A stretch of 64,000 bases of DNA from Actinostola sp. cb2023 (lineage: Eukaryota > Cnidaria > Anthozoa > Actiniaria > Actinostolidae): the NCBI GenBank assembly GCA_033675265.1, contig JAUJYZ010000149.1, forward strand, positions 69,501-133,500. The letters run 5' to 3'. The notes under the pieces are model-generated. The model was not told where the DNA came from. It worked only from the letters and a program-made list of their open reading frames with translations, and searched no databases. Positions within the stretch are counted from its first letter, which is position 1. Every line of letters starts with the position of its first letter. The position numbers and the translations under genes are program-made. Of the stretch, positions 16,756-28,781 are shown in pieces.

Positions 16756-16928
16756 GTTGTCCAATATATTTTAATTTCTGCATGCGGACAACTATTACAA
16801 GCAATTTCGTGATGAACCCAAATGCTGCTATTTTACAAATAAAAGTTATTCGAAATGAATAGTACTAAATCTAAATAGTACTAATTGGTGAAATATCCTT
16901 TGTTTTCTAGTGTTTCATCACTCTATTT

Positions 16929-17208
16929 AGTAGAGTGATTCCAATAAACCTGGGCATTACTAATTACACCAATACACACTATTAGACACTCACTCTTTTG
17001 TTTTCTTTTGTTCCTTTGCATCTAATAAACACTGACAGCTAATTAGTAGTGCCCAGGTTTATTGGAATCACTCTACTAACTATACACCATGACCAATACA
17101 CACTATTAGACACTCTTTTCTTTTCTTTTGTTCCTTTGCATCTAATAAACACTGACAGCTAATTAGTAGTGCCCAGGTTTATTGGAATCACTCTACTATT
17201 TAGTTAGC
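16929..17208. mobile_element. Foldback insertion with gtgattccaataaacctggg ends
   Basis: The left end runs agtgattccaataaacctgg and the right end is its inverse (ccaggtttattggaatcact), seen at about 17056-17083 and again at 17176-17202. The second half is therefore duplicated. The orthologous stretch in the gene B flank (about 22870-22905) lacks it. Confidence 0.68.
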
Positions 17209-18890
17209 ACTCTTTCATGTTTTTATTGTTTGTACTAGCTCTACAAATACACCAGAAAATGACCAAGATTATTAAAAAACGTGATTATGTTTTTCTCGTG
17301 GTCGTACTAACACGTTGTACACATCTTGCTTTATATTACTAGAGAAAAAATTAATAACTTTAATCAGGAGCCTGAAACTCAAAAGCCTAGATTTCGGGTG
17401 AAACTTAGAAGCGAATCACGTAGTTCAGTTAATAACGATGAATATGAAATAATATGCGCGGAGAAACAATATCACAGCAAAATACCAAAATACTCATTAC
17501 AGTTCTTCTATGTCTGGACTAACCTGAGTTTCAGGCGGCTCAAAGGGGAGGGAGAGGAGGAGGGGAAAGAGAAAAGGGAAAGTCCCCTCTCCCCCTCCTA
17601 TCCCCCCTTTGGGCCTGAAACTCAGCCTAGTGCACAGTTGTACTGTGGCGTGATCGCGGCGGCTATACCGTTACGTAAATGTGTTTAAACAGTACTTCTA
17701 AAATAACTATGATATAACGGTCGATATAAAGCGCGTGCGCGCATGTATTCAAGCATTTTGCAATTGTGACGAACAAAAGACGGAACTAACTGACGGATGC
17801 GAGGGAGACTATAGGAAATTTCGAATCCATATAAGGGGTTTCCATGGAAATCTTGGCAGTTCTGAAACCCTGAGGGCTCAAGTTCTCAGACAGTCTTTCT
17901 CTCGTGGTTAAATCTCCTCTAGGCTAGCAGATTTCTCTGCTTCCAGAAGGCCTATATTTCATTTTAGAGTCTTTCTTTTATAGCCATTATTCACCACACA
18001 AGCCCCCAGAACAGCATCATTAAGCTTGACTAAAGTGGTAGAGACCGTTCTCCTGAAATAATCCAGGGATGAGATGCGAATTCACGAAGAAATTTCACGA
18101 AGACCTTGAGGAATTCCAAAATGGCGGTTTCTAAAGTGAAATCGTGTCTCTGGTCTATCTGTGGTGGATTCCAGGACCCACTGAGGCAGTTTTGACGACT
18201 TTCGACTTGTAAAGAATGCAACCGGTGCAATATTTTGCCTGTAGGTCCGGGTGATAAAGGACTTTATAAAATCTCCATAAAGCGGGAAGTGTTGCATATT
18301 CAGTGATTACCCAGAATGCTTATCGGTCGTGCGTTCGGAAAAAAACCAGGGATCCTGAAATAGTCGAATTGAAATGGCTGTTGCCCGGCGAGTTAAGGAA
18401 GAGACGGGGAAAAATAAGTTTGCTGAGAAAATGGTGTAATTTGTTTCACAATGATGTCAAATTTCACTCATTTTTGAGGTGGTGAAATGACGTCAACTAA
18501 TGCCAGGAAATCGGACCTGCAAATCAATTTACTTGAGGTTAAAATTTGAAGAGTTATCAGTCTAGTTGTCTCTAATAACTGCCAATGAGATCGATGTTTC
18601 AAGAATTCCGGCAGAAAGTTATATTTGATGTTTGCATGCGGTGTGTAGGAGTCAATGCCTTGGGTTTAAATCATGATTGTATTCTATAAAATAAATAGAA
18701 AACTTGTCCGCTGTCAGTATGTGCAGTTTTAGACGGGGACTCATCAGAACTCTCGAGGAGCTAGTATTTTTTTCACAGATCGTATTTTATCGGATAAAAC
18801 ACTCCTGCTCGTTTATTACATTTCTTTGTTCCTGATTACACAAACAACTTTTTTATGTCTTAGTTCTGCTAGCATGTTGTGATACTGGCT

Positions 18891-21800
18891 TTATCTTCCA
18901 ACTGTAATCAAAAGAGAAAACATGTATTAAACGTGAAAGGGAGAGGAGGGAAATAACGACCATATCATAGTATTACTATTACTATTACTATTACTATTAC
19001 TATTACTATTACTATTACTATTACTATTACTATTACTATTACTATTACTATTACTATTACTATAACTGTCGCTGTCGCTGTTACTGTTACTATTACTATA
19101 CCTTTTTTTTTCAGGCTTCCAAACAATAATAATAAAAGCTATTTTAAATTAACTCCGGTTTCTTCTAGAATTATCTTTCACTTAATTAGTACATTCTAGC
19201 TCATCGTGTTTGAGTGACATCCATATTTATGACTCTTCTCAAGTGTTGCCGACAGAAAATAATATAATACTCAGGGGAATGACACGTGGTCTGAAATGGG
19301 TCACCCATTACTGAAAGAGTCTATTATTTTAATAATAAATTAACTTGATCAATTAATCAATCACATAATTTTCATCTGCGTATTACAAAGTAAACTGATA
19401 ATAATATTTTACCTGGAACATAGATGCATTTGTGTTCACATCCATTTGAACAACATATTTTTCCTGGCGAACAGTCATCGTCGTGGGAACACTGTGTATC
19501 AGCACGTACAACACAAATACCGGCATTTGCAGGGGGACACTTACCTAAGGATAAGAGATAATTTTAATTAATTAATTAATTATTTTTTTTTTTTAAATTA
19601 ATTAATTTAAAAAAAAATTAATTTAAAAAAAAAACTGTAAAAAGGCCGTGTTTACATTAGAGCGCTTTACCAAGGTACAAATCAGAAAACTAAGATTAAC
19701 CGCTCAACAAACAATAGTAGTGATTTGAACCTTACACAATGCGTCGAGATCTTGTGGAGCTGCGCCATAGAAGAACATATTTATTATTATTATTATATCT
19801 TCAATTTATAGTATTTATTATTTATTATAATCCACTAGTTTCTTTTTCTTTTTCTTATTGTAAAGCGCATCGAGGTTCCAGGATGCGCTATATAAATACT
19901 CTATTATTATTAATATTATTATATTATTATTATCATTATTAATCTACGATTGAAGCGTCAGGATGTGACAACTTTATTTGCATTATGTTATTTATGTATA
20001 TTTTTTATATCATATAGTTAATGAGATTAGAACTTGGGCTTAAATTGGATCTATATGTAACTAGACGCTCTACTAGCGTGAGTGTGAAACCTAAAAACTT
20101 CATTTATATCGTCATATACAGAAGTAGTTTGAGCCCATTACCTAATGTACTGTAAAACAGAATAATAGAACAATAACTAACAATACCAACTCACAATGAT
20201 TGATCAAGAAGTACCAAAAACCAAAAACCCTTATATTTTAGCCAAAGAACTACATTAGCGAACTGCATTTCAGAAAATAGTGCAAATATAGGCATGCACG
20301 GCAATACACGGCAGCGTGATGAAAACAGTGTTTTGTCACTCGTTGCGTGACTCGGTAAAACATGCATGCGTAATTAGATTGACTTCGATATTCTAATCAA
20401 GCAGATTTTCTCTTCTGTATTAGACCGTATTACGAGTATGGGATTGTAAATATAGCCAAGGACGTCTCTGGTGCATTTATTTTTCACTAGGAACAACATT
20501 TTGTATTCTGGGCCACGTTTCGATTTCATAACACGTTGATTTCCTCGATTTCACAACTCAGCAATAATAAAACGAACTGTAACGGGCTCAGCTCCGTGGT
20601 GGAGAGATCCGTGAGATAGCTATTGAAGAGGCCAACAAACTCCACAAAGTACGGCTTTAATATTGAGAACATTGTACACCGGTGTGTACTCGTCGAATTT
20701 CTGTAGGCCTAATGACCTACAGCTTGCGTTACAAGGTGTGATATAGATAATGACGTTTACAACTATGACGTAATGATATGATAAAAACTGAGGGCATATT
20801 GGTGCCGTAACACGAACAATATAAACTTACGAATTCTTGCCAAGCAACGGACATCTGATAGAAATACACTTTATAGCCTGCGTAGCGGCCCTCCGAGTCC
20901 GAAGGGAAAAGGCGAGGGGAAGAAACTGGGAAGAGGAGGGGGAGGGGAGGGGGAAGGAGGGAAAAAGGGAGTGGGATTGGGGAAGAGGGAAGGAGGGAGC
21001 CCTCCCTTTTTCCCTCCTTCCCCCCCCCCCTCCCCCTCCTCTCCCCAGTCCCTTTTCCTCGCCTTTTCCCTTCGGACTCGGAGGACCGCTACACAGGCTA
21101 TACACTTTAAGACAGAAAAGTTCCAAGTTCAACTGATAATCTATTCCCGGTCTCTTGGATCATGTTCGAAGCGGCGGCGATACTAAAAATTGTTGAGGTT
21201 TTAAGTCGCACTTGACCAAATCATGTAAAATATATATTGTAAAATCAGGAGCCCATTAGTAGGAGCGTCCATCTCCCATATAGGGTGTGTCACAGCGTAT
21301 TAGATGATAAATCTATTTTTAGATCAGTAGTTCGCGCGAAAAAACACCTCGACCAATCAGAGCAGGGATAATTTAGCCAATCACAACTCACTAAATCAGT
21401 CGCACAAGACAGGCAGACAAAACAGAGAAGCGAGCTTTTCATTCAAACTTTTCGAGTTCAAATTTGAGCGAAGAGAGCGATTATACAAGTAAATAACTGA
21501 AAGTAAGCCTGATGAATCGGTAAAGCCAGTAGCTTCTGCATGGTTCAAGGAAAAGGAATACACGACTCCAGCGCCGAAGACGGCAAATCTCTCAGCTCGG
21601 CTTTTCGAGAGAATCTGAGGCGTAATTCTCGTCTTTCATAAGATCCTACAAGTCTGGATAAAAAGGTCGATGTTGTTTGAGAGTTTTCATTTCCCAGAAT
21701 TCCTTTTGGTCACAGCTTTCATGATTTTCAACCAGAAAACGATAAACTCAAATGAACTACTTGAAAAGTAAGAATTTGACAATAATTAGCTCGCCATGGA

Positions 21801-22065
21801 ATTAAGGTATAAACAATTCAAGTGCTAAATGTCATGAACGGAACGAATATTTCCAATGCGTAAATTAAACTTACCGCCATGGACCGGTTTGGTGAGCCAA
21901 AAGCCGCTGACTCGATTCGGAAGGAAAACCTACCACAACAAAACCAACCATTCAGATAAACATTAAAATATCCATAAAACGATTATTAAACTGATCCGAT
22001 GTCATAGCTAGCTTACGTACCATTCCAACCAAGACAATAACTGCAAAAGCAACAGCATACTTCAT
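18891..22065 (-). CDS. Secreted WAP peptide B
   Basis: Coding exons 22065-22021, 21929-21875, 19544-19413 and 18901-18891 (phases 0/1/1) encode 80 aa. The signal peptide is MKYAVAFAVIVLVGM plus the exon 2 start VFLPNRVSG. The exon 2 tail (FWLTKPVHG) lacks the basic cluster of gene A. Exon 3 holds the eight-cysteine WAP domain with a longer spacing before the third cysteine (ICVVRADTQC) and the KICCSNGCEHKC signature; the 11-nt last exon again gives VGR-stop. The open frame, intact splice sites and aataaa in the 3' flank suggest a working gene. Role as for A: secreted protease inhibitor or defence peptide by family, not shown. Confidence 0.85.
18962..19075. repeat. (ACTATT)n microsatellite
   Basis: Hexamer tactat repeated about 16 times just upstream (on the plus strand) of the gene B acceptor region; it replaces the ATT tract of A and C. 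Confidence 0.93.
19736..19935 (+). repeat. SINE-like unit with GCGCTATATAAAT 3' module
   Basis: Contains tgtaaagcgcatcgaggttc and the pairing gatgcgctatataaatac followed by an ATT-rich tail, the same 3' module as at 4390-4465. It lies in intron 2 of WAP gene B. Confidence 0.5.
20873..21108. mobile_element. Purine-rich foldback element
   Basis: The left arm begins tagcctgcgtagcggccctc and cgagtccgaagggaaaaggc; the right arm is its reverse complement, ending cggaggaccgctacacaggc. The arms (over 90 bp) are mostly GGGGA/GGAGG on one strand and the mirror on the other. The two overlapping long ORFs are a consequence of this structure. Related purine-rich foldbacks are at 17525, 51338 and 62430. 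Confidence 0.72.
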
Positions 22066-24342
22066 CTTCGTCGTCTTTGATTATTCTGTCGCGAAAACTT
22101 GGGATCCAAACTTGTTTCTTTGAGTGTAGCTCAAAGTATGATTGCTAGACTAGATGTTGACGAAGCTATATCGAAATAACTGTACGTATATCATGATGAC
22201 TAAGCGACTTTTGATAGACATACGTAAGTAGTGGGGACAGTTTGGACATGCACGCTTGCTGGTGTAGTAAATATCCCCCGGGGGGGGGGGGGGGGGGGGG
22301 TACTCCCATATGACTATACGGGGATGTGCCGCTCAACAGGGTATGGTTTTTGTCTCTCTGACTCTGGAACAGGGTATACAAATTGCTGTTTCTGTCTGGA
22401 ACAGGGGTATATTTTACGTTCAGTTTGGCTCTGGAAATAATACTCTGGAACAGAGTATATTTTGATTGCTTCTAGTCTGGAACAGGGTACCTATTTTGGC
22501 CATTTTGTCTGGAACAGGGTCGCAAAATTATCTTTTTTTAGTCTGGAACAGGTCCAGGGTCTCAGAGACTCAGCGACACACCCCCGTCCTAAATTTAAGG
22601 GAGTACCCCCCCCCCCCCCCCCCCCCCCCCGGGTATATATCTCCAGCAGCACCGCCCCTAGCTATATGTCGTCATTCTAGAATGAAAAGGTTGTCCAATA
22701 TATTTTAATTTCTGCATGCGGACAACTATTACGAGCAATTGCGTGATGAACACAAAACCTGCTATTTTACAAAGTTATTCGAAATGTTTATTAGAGTACA
22801 AACACCAAATGCGTGAAATAGTACTAAATCTAAATAGTACTAATTGGTGAAATATCCTTTGTTTTCTATAGACTATTGTTTCATCACTCTATTTAGTACT
22901 ATATTCACGCTGTATGTTTTTCTCGTGGTCGTACTAGCGCGTTGTCCACATCTTGCTTTATTATTAGAGAAAATAGTCATAAATATAATATTAATAACTT
23001 CAATGGATGTCAGAAAAAAGCCTAGATTTCGGGTGATACTTTCATGATATTTTAGAAGTGAATTACGTAGTTTAATAACGATGAATATGAAATAATATGC
23101 GCGGAGAAACAATATCACAGCAAAATACCAAAATACTCATTACAGTTCTTCTACGTCATCTTTGATTGCACAGTCATACTATGGCGTGATCGTGGCCTAT
23201 ATACCGTTTCGCACCGTGGATATCGTCAAATTAGTAACTTATAAGTGTTCTACGGACTGATCCAACAACATACACTTGTCATAGATATGCAACTTCTCAG
23301 TACAGCAAAATCTCATTTTAATTGCGCTATGACGACACAGCTAGTTGGTGCGCAGACGTCACAGATGAAGGTTTAACTTATATATGTAACAGCTGAGGTG
23401 TGTAGTACTAGGTACTTATTGGCTGACTATGGGAGGGCCGGAGGGGGAAATATTTGGCTTTCGTACTCTCGGCACTTCCTGCGTGCTATTACTGAACGGA
23501 TCACGGTTGAAGCCCTTGTTGAAGCTGTTGTATTTCTTAATTATAAAATAACTATGATATAACGCGCTCTCTGATTGGCCAACTGAGGATGCGTATTCCG
23601 CGTGCTTTATGAGAGCACATAGCACGCGCGCGCAGATATTCAAACATTTTTGTAACGAACAAAATCGAAAACTTGCCTTAAACTCATAATTGTATTTTAT
23701 AAAAGAAATAGAAAACTTGTCCGCTGTGCTATGTGCAGATTTATAGCACTTGGTGACTGATCAGAACACTCGAGAAGTGTAGAGAATCACTCCGCTACGC
23801 GTCTTGCTAGAACTCCTAACATTTCTCTCGTGTTCTGCTCATTCCCGCGTGCTCTTAAACTGCACAGAACACGGCGCGTGTTTTCTATTTCTTCAGGATA
23901 ATTTAGGTGCTAAAATTCTATAACGTGATTGGATAGTTATATTCAGTGGTAAAGTGAGACTACAAATCTTTCCCGAGTTTGCAACGTCTATGATTCAACG
24001 ATTATGGTAATTAAAGTCGATGATTGCTAATCGTTTCGTAGAAGATCGCACACCCACGATTAATCCAGACTTAATAATAATAATAATTTAATTCTTAGAA
24101 ATGCGGATTCCATATGGATCTCAATGCGTAAGAATTAGCTTAAGAATAGTCAGTAAAACATGCAGTATTAATTCTCAGCGCATTAATGAACCGAAAAATT
24201 TAGATATTTTGACAGCTAGATAACTGAGTTCTTTTTGACGTTATTCAACATTAAAACCTTTTATTACATTTCTTTGTTCCTGATTACACAAACAACTTAG
24301 CAAGATTATCTTATTTTTTATCTCTTGGTTGTGCACAGTGTT
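22066..24342. other. Intergenic DNA between WAP genes B and C
   Basis: 22066-23680 matches the upstream flank of gene A. It contains the G/C-run insertion (22274-22638) and then homologous, non-coding sequence. 23690-24342 is the 3' flank of gene C and resembles that of A (11250-11418), with minus-strand aataaa near 24262. I see no other gene. Confidence 0.55.
22274..22638. mobile_element. Insertion bounded by G(20) and C(20) runs
   Basis: The left boundary is ccccc-G(n)-tactccc and the right boundary gggagta-C(n)-ggg, i.e. inverted ends of nearly pure G/C. The interior repeats tctggaacagggtat. Genes A (about 16495-16505) and C (about 26276-26290) read straight through as taaatatctccagc, so they are empty sites. 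Confidence 0.7.
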
Positions 24343-24447
24343 TTATCTTCCAAATCTTCCAACTGCAATCAAAAGAGAAAACATGTATTAAAATGTGAGA
24401 GGAAGAGGAGGGAAATGACTACCGAAATAGTTGTATTATTATTATTA

Positions 24448-24503
<56 letters not shown>

Positions 24504-24550
24504 CACTATTATTATTATTATCATTATTATTATTATTATTACTATTATTA

Positions 24551-24613
<63 letters not shown>

Positions 24614-26092
24614 CTATTATTATTGTTATTACTATTACTATTATTATTATTATTATCATTATTATCATTGTCATTATTATTATTATTAGTCTATTATTAT
24701 TTTACCTGGATTTGTGCACACGTGTCCACATCCATTTGAACAACATATTTGCCCTGACGAACAGTCCTCGTCGTAAGAACACAGTTCAACGCAAATACCA
24801 AAACCCTTTACACGGGGACACCGATCTAAAAACAAGAGATAACTTAGACCGTGTTTTAATACACTGAGCGGCGCTGGTTCACCGCTCATCAAACAATAGA
24901 GTGATAGATAAAAGAAACAGCGCACATTTCATTACCTTGCAAGAAACGATTTCACAAAACCATAAAATTACGGGCAGCGTTGAATCTGCTTGCAATACAA
25001 GCATCAAGTGTTCCAGACTTCCGGTACGCGCGCAATGCCATTATGCTATAGTGAACATCAATTCTAGACACAGGGAGCCCAAGCTATGTTTTTGCTCACT
25101 TGGTGCTCACTTTTCCTTTGTAATAATCTCACAATGCATTGCACATTTACCGGAAGTCTGGAACTCTTGATGCTTGTATAAACCCGTGAAAAAAATATAA
25201 AAATAAAATAAAAATAAAAATGAGATGTTAGTGTGTAATAGTCAAATAGTCACAAAAGAAAACAATGGAAATAAAGTCTACTAGTGTCTATTAGTCTACT
25301 AACTATTTCACGGGTTTATTGCAATCACTCTAGTTTTCTGATTTGTACTAGACAGTGGCAAGAAACATTCACATAAATCTAGTTGGTGGAAAAGGATTGC
25401 AAAAGGAGGGGGGCATTGGGGTTTGCGGTGTTGCGGTGCTGGGCAATTTTTATTGCGGTGTTGCGGTGATCGTAAATCCTGCGGGATGCGGTGTTTGTGT
25501 TTCTAAACCTACGGTGTTCGGTGAAGCGATATATTACTTGTGAAGTTGCGGTGTCGAACCCTTTTTTTCGTTTTGGTCAGTTTTCGGGGCTTTTTCAGTG
25601 AGGCGGTGTTTTCGGAATTTTTTTTCGGTGTTGCGGTGTTCAGAACCCCCAATGTCCCCCTCCAAAAGGGTCGGGAGAGGATCCTTGACAATCTTCGATT
25701 GAAGCGTCAGAGATGTGACTAGTTTATTTACATAATTTAATAATATTTCTAACTATTTAGAAATAGTACTATTTCACGGTTTGTACTCTATCGAATTAAC
25801 AAACTCAAATTAACTAGTACTTGAAAACGGGTCGAAAAGTAAGCCAATTTCACGATAATTAGTTCGCCATAGAACCGAGGTATTTCGGCCAATGCGAATA
25901 TTTCCAATGTGTAAACTTACCGTGTTTCAAGGCGCTGACTCGATTCGGAAGGAAAACCTACCACAACAAAACCAACCATTCAGATCAACATTAAAATATC
26001 CTTAAAACTATTATTAAACTGATATATGTCATAGCTAGCTTACGTACCATTCCAACCAAGAAAATAACTGCAAAAGCAACAGCGAACTTCAT
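24343..26092 (-). CDS. Secreted WAP peptide C
   Basis: Coding exons 26092-26048, 25957-25921, 24825-24706 and 24362-24343 (phases 0/1/1) encode 73 aa. The signal peptide is MKFAVAFAVIFLVGM plus VFLPNRVSA, with a short exon 2 (37 nt against 55 in A and B) that removes most of the linker. Exon 3 has all eight WAP cysteines with QICCSNGCGHVC. The last exon is 20 nt rather than 11 because of a 9-nt direct duplication (ttggaagat), giving VGRFGR-stop. This is the most compact of the three genes and the simplest representative of the locus. Confidence 0.86.
24434..24690. repeat. (ATT)n microsatellite in WAP gene C
   Basis: About 250 bp of ATT with scattered ATC/ACT variants in the last intron. The Ile/Leu-rich ORFs over it are not genes. 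Confidence 0.97.
25388..25668. mobile_element. GCGGTGTTGCGGTG element inserted in WAP gene C intron 2
   Basis: The ends are inverted: ggagggggcattggggtt on the left and aacccccaatgtccccctcc on the right. The interior repeats gcggtgttgcggtg. In gene A the flanks join directly (near 14820-14860: ttttgcagag...gagaggatccttgg). Same style as 6985-7340. Confidence 0.7.
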
Positions 26093-27499
26093 CTTCGTCG
26101 TCTTTGATTATTCTCTCACGCGAACTTGTTTCTTTGAGTGCAGTAGCTCAAAGTATGATTGCTAGAGAGAGATGTTGACGAAGCTATATCGAAATAACTG
26201 TGACGTCTCATGATGACTAAGCGACTTTTGATAGACATACGTAAGTGGTACTACTGAGACAAGCTTATGGATGGTGCTGTAAATATCTCCAGCGCCGCCC
26301 CTAGCTATATATAGTTATTCTTGAATGGAAATCAAGGTTGTCCATGGAATACTGTATACTGAAAGTTTCTGAATATGCACGACAATTCTATCGTGAAAAT
26401 AATAGCAAAATATTATGGCATTCTTTCATTATATGACAATAAACGTGAATAAATGAATAAACGTTATTTCAAGAGGGTAATTACAATTTAAAAACAATGA
26501 GGGTTTATCATGTAATTTCAAAACTCATAGGACAAAAAAATGAGTTATCATAGCTGGAACACTAGCCTCCTTTGCAGGCGTTCTTAAGGAAGCTACTGGA
26601 ACACTGAAGAGCTCGTTGAAATTAGTAAAAATGTGAAGTTTGGAAAAGATCGCTTCACAAATTGCGAAGATATGAATTTTCACAAATCGAAATTTTATAT
26701 GAAAACCTTTGTTGGATGCAAAAGTTGCCTACCAGCGTAAATTTCCAAAGGTTTTCATAAAAAATTTCGATTTGTGAAAATTCATATCTTCGCAATTTGT
26801 GAAGCGATCTTTTCCAAACTTCACATTTTTACTAATTTCAACGAGCTCTTTCCAGCTATGATAATCATATTTTTGTCCTATGAGTTTTGAAATTACATGA
26901 TAAACCCTCATTATCCTGATATTCTGACCCTGTGGCACTTCAACAAAAAAAATAACCAAAAGTAATTAACTTAAAATGTTCAGTGTACCGCATAACTATA
27001 GTCAGCGAAGTTGTTGGTAATTACTCGGTGGGCTACCTGTGGTACACCGAGTTGAAAAAAAAGGGCTTTCTTTTTCTTATATATGGCCACAAATCGCCAA
27101 GGGCCCGGGACGCTCAGTATAGAGCGTCTTGTTCGGAAGTAATATTTGTGCGTGCTACTCTCTCGTCGCGTTCTAAGCTGGGTAATCCACTGGGTATTCC
27201 ACAGTTCATTCATGCTTAGGGTTATGATTGTGTTACATGGATTATATATTTTTATTTTTATTTTTATTTAATTTAATTTAATTTAATTTTGTTTAATTTA
27301 ATTTAATTTTGTTTAATTTAATTTAATTTAATTTAATTTTGTTTAATTTAATTTAATTTAATTTAATTTAATTTTTTTATTTTATATATTATTATTGTAT
27401 GCCATTGTAATGCGCATTTGAATTTTTTTTTACGATTGATATTTGCGCAATATAAGTGAATAAATTATTATTTTTATTATTATTATGTGTCATGTTCAG
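26093..27499. other. Gap between WAP gene C and the orphan WAP-like exon
   Basis: Holds the gene C upstream flank (to about 26400), a large foldback (26496-26912), a short palindromic stretch near 27020-27200, an AT-rich TTTAATTTAATTTTG repeat (27250-27375) and a SINE-like tail with ATT (27400-27487). No signal-peptide exon for the exon at 27500 was found. Confidence 0.5.
26496..26912. mobile_element. Foldback element with about 180-bp inverted arms
   Basis: aatgagggtttatcatgtaa at the left and ttacatgataaaccctcatt at the right are exact inverses, and the match continues almost perfectly to the centre (cgaaattttatatgaaaacc). The left arm has a 51-bp extra block (about 26554-26605). The 76-codon ORF inside is not conserved-looking. 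Confidence 0.85.
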
Positions 27500-27621
27500 A
27501 TTCCAGTAAGAAACCAAAGCCAGGTTGTCCAAAGATCGTCGCCTGTTTAGTTCCAGACGAATGTAAGGTAGACAAAGATTGTAATAAAGGCCTCAGATGC
27601 TGTGGAGGATGCTGTATCTGA
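27500..27621 (+). pseudogene. Orphan WAP-like exon (partial gene or remnant)
   Basis: After a good acceptor (catgttcag) the phase-1 frame encodes a lysine/proline-rich lead and eight cysteines spaced C-x5-C-x5-C-x5-C-x5-CC-x2-CC, ending CCGGCCI and a TGA. Phase and cysteine order match exon 3 of the neighbouring genes. The CC-x2-CC end is the form of genes D and E, not the CCx3Cx3C of A-C. No matching signal exon or terminal exon is visible, so it is either the 3' part of a gene with distant exons or a relic. Confidence 0.6.
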
Positions 27622-27666
27622 ACAAGTCGACCATGAAGATTCCAGGATGTCGGGTATGGTGTTAAG

Positions 27667-27779
27667 CATGCTCGAGAATCCATCGGTGCTCTTCGGCGTG
27701 GGCTCGGATGAAACATCGCCCCGCCAGAGGCGATTTCCGAGCCCACGCCGAAGAGCACCGATGGATTCTCGAGCATGGG
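27667..27779. repeat. Perfect long palindrome, arms about 45 bp
   Basis: catgctcgagaatccatcgg through gtgggctcgg is repeated in exact reverse complement up to 27779 around a 20-odd-bp centre. It lies directly 3' of the orphan WAP exon. Confidence 0.85.
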
Positions 27780-28682
27780 TGTTAAGCTGACTGCCGACTG
27801 CTAGTCTGCGTGAAGCTAGCGGTTTAATTTTTTTTGGGGGGGGAGGGGGGGATAGGGAGAACGTCCCCCCTGAATGAAAGAAACGCAGACCGCCAGCTAC
27901 GCAGCCCAGCTGGTTGCAGTTACTAAGCTAGGAAGCTTTAGGAAGATGAAAAAGGGTCAGCTTTGTTGCGATTAAAGGACAGATGAATCGACGGATAGAG
28001 AACAGTCAGCCAGTCACTGACTGAGTAAAAGCAATGTAATGTAGTAGTTCTTATATAGCGCATGTCACAATGTCTCAATGCGCTTTATATACCTGTATAT
28101 ATATATCTTTTTTTGTCGGACCGCTATTAAAGGCGCGATTGTTGCGGACACGTGGCTTACAATCATGAGAGAAGTTAGTAAGTTAGCGTGTTAGTCGCTG
28201 TAAGCCAGTTGATGAGTGACCACAGAAAGACAGTGAGACGCACACTGACTGAGTAACAGAGAGACAGCTGAGAGACTGAGAGACAGACAGACAGACAGAC
28301 TCAGTCTGACGGGTTGAAAATATGATTGAAGGACTGGTCATTTCGAATGAAATCCGCTTTAATATACCCATAAACCCTTGCGAAACTTGTCCACTCTTGT
28401 TTTCCCGCCCTTTTTATGCGCACGCGAATCTCGTGATTGATTTTCATTGTCTTTTTATTGCAGACGCCACAGAAGACAACAACATTCGTCGAAGTGACAC
28501 TCTGAGTGCAGACAAAGTCATATAAATATGTATAATGTAATGAGTATAAAATACAGTATATATCGGCTGTAATGATTAGTTTCTAATCCCTTTTCTCAAA
28601 CAACAAGATTTGTAGAACAATAAACTACAATGAATCAAATCTGGTGTGTTTTATGTCTTGAAATGAACTATTACTACTACTG

Positions 28683-28720
<38 letters not shown>

Positions 28721-28781
28721 GCTAGTACTTCTACTACTACTACTGCTACTGCTACTGCTACTACTGCTACTGCTACCATAG

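Larger units (their letters stand above)
16316..18890. other. Intergenic DNA between WAP genes A and B
   Basis: 16316-17770 is a diverged copy of the DNA upstream of gene B (22066-23670), so the duplication unit includes several hundred bp of 5' flank. It is interrupted here by a SINE (16574-16755) and an inverted-repeat insertion (16929-17208). 17525-17635 is a purine/pyrimidine-rich foldback bounded by cctgagtttcagg and cctgaaactcag. 17770-18890 has no gene I can support; its right part is the 3' flank of gene B. Confidence 0.55.

Noticed and set aside
20827..21136. Two antiparallel ORFs of about 100 codons
   Set aside because: They lie on the two arms of a purine-rich foldback and mirror one another.
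24325..24867. 180-codon Ile-rich ORF
   Set aside because: Opposite strand to WAP gene C and mostly the ATT microsatellite.
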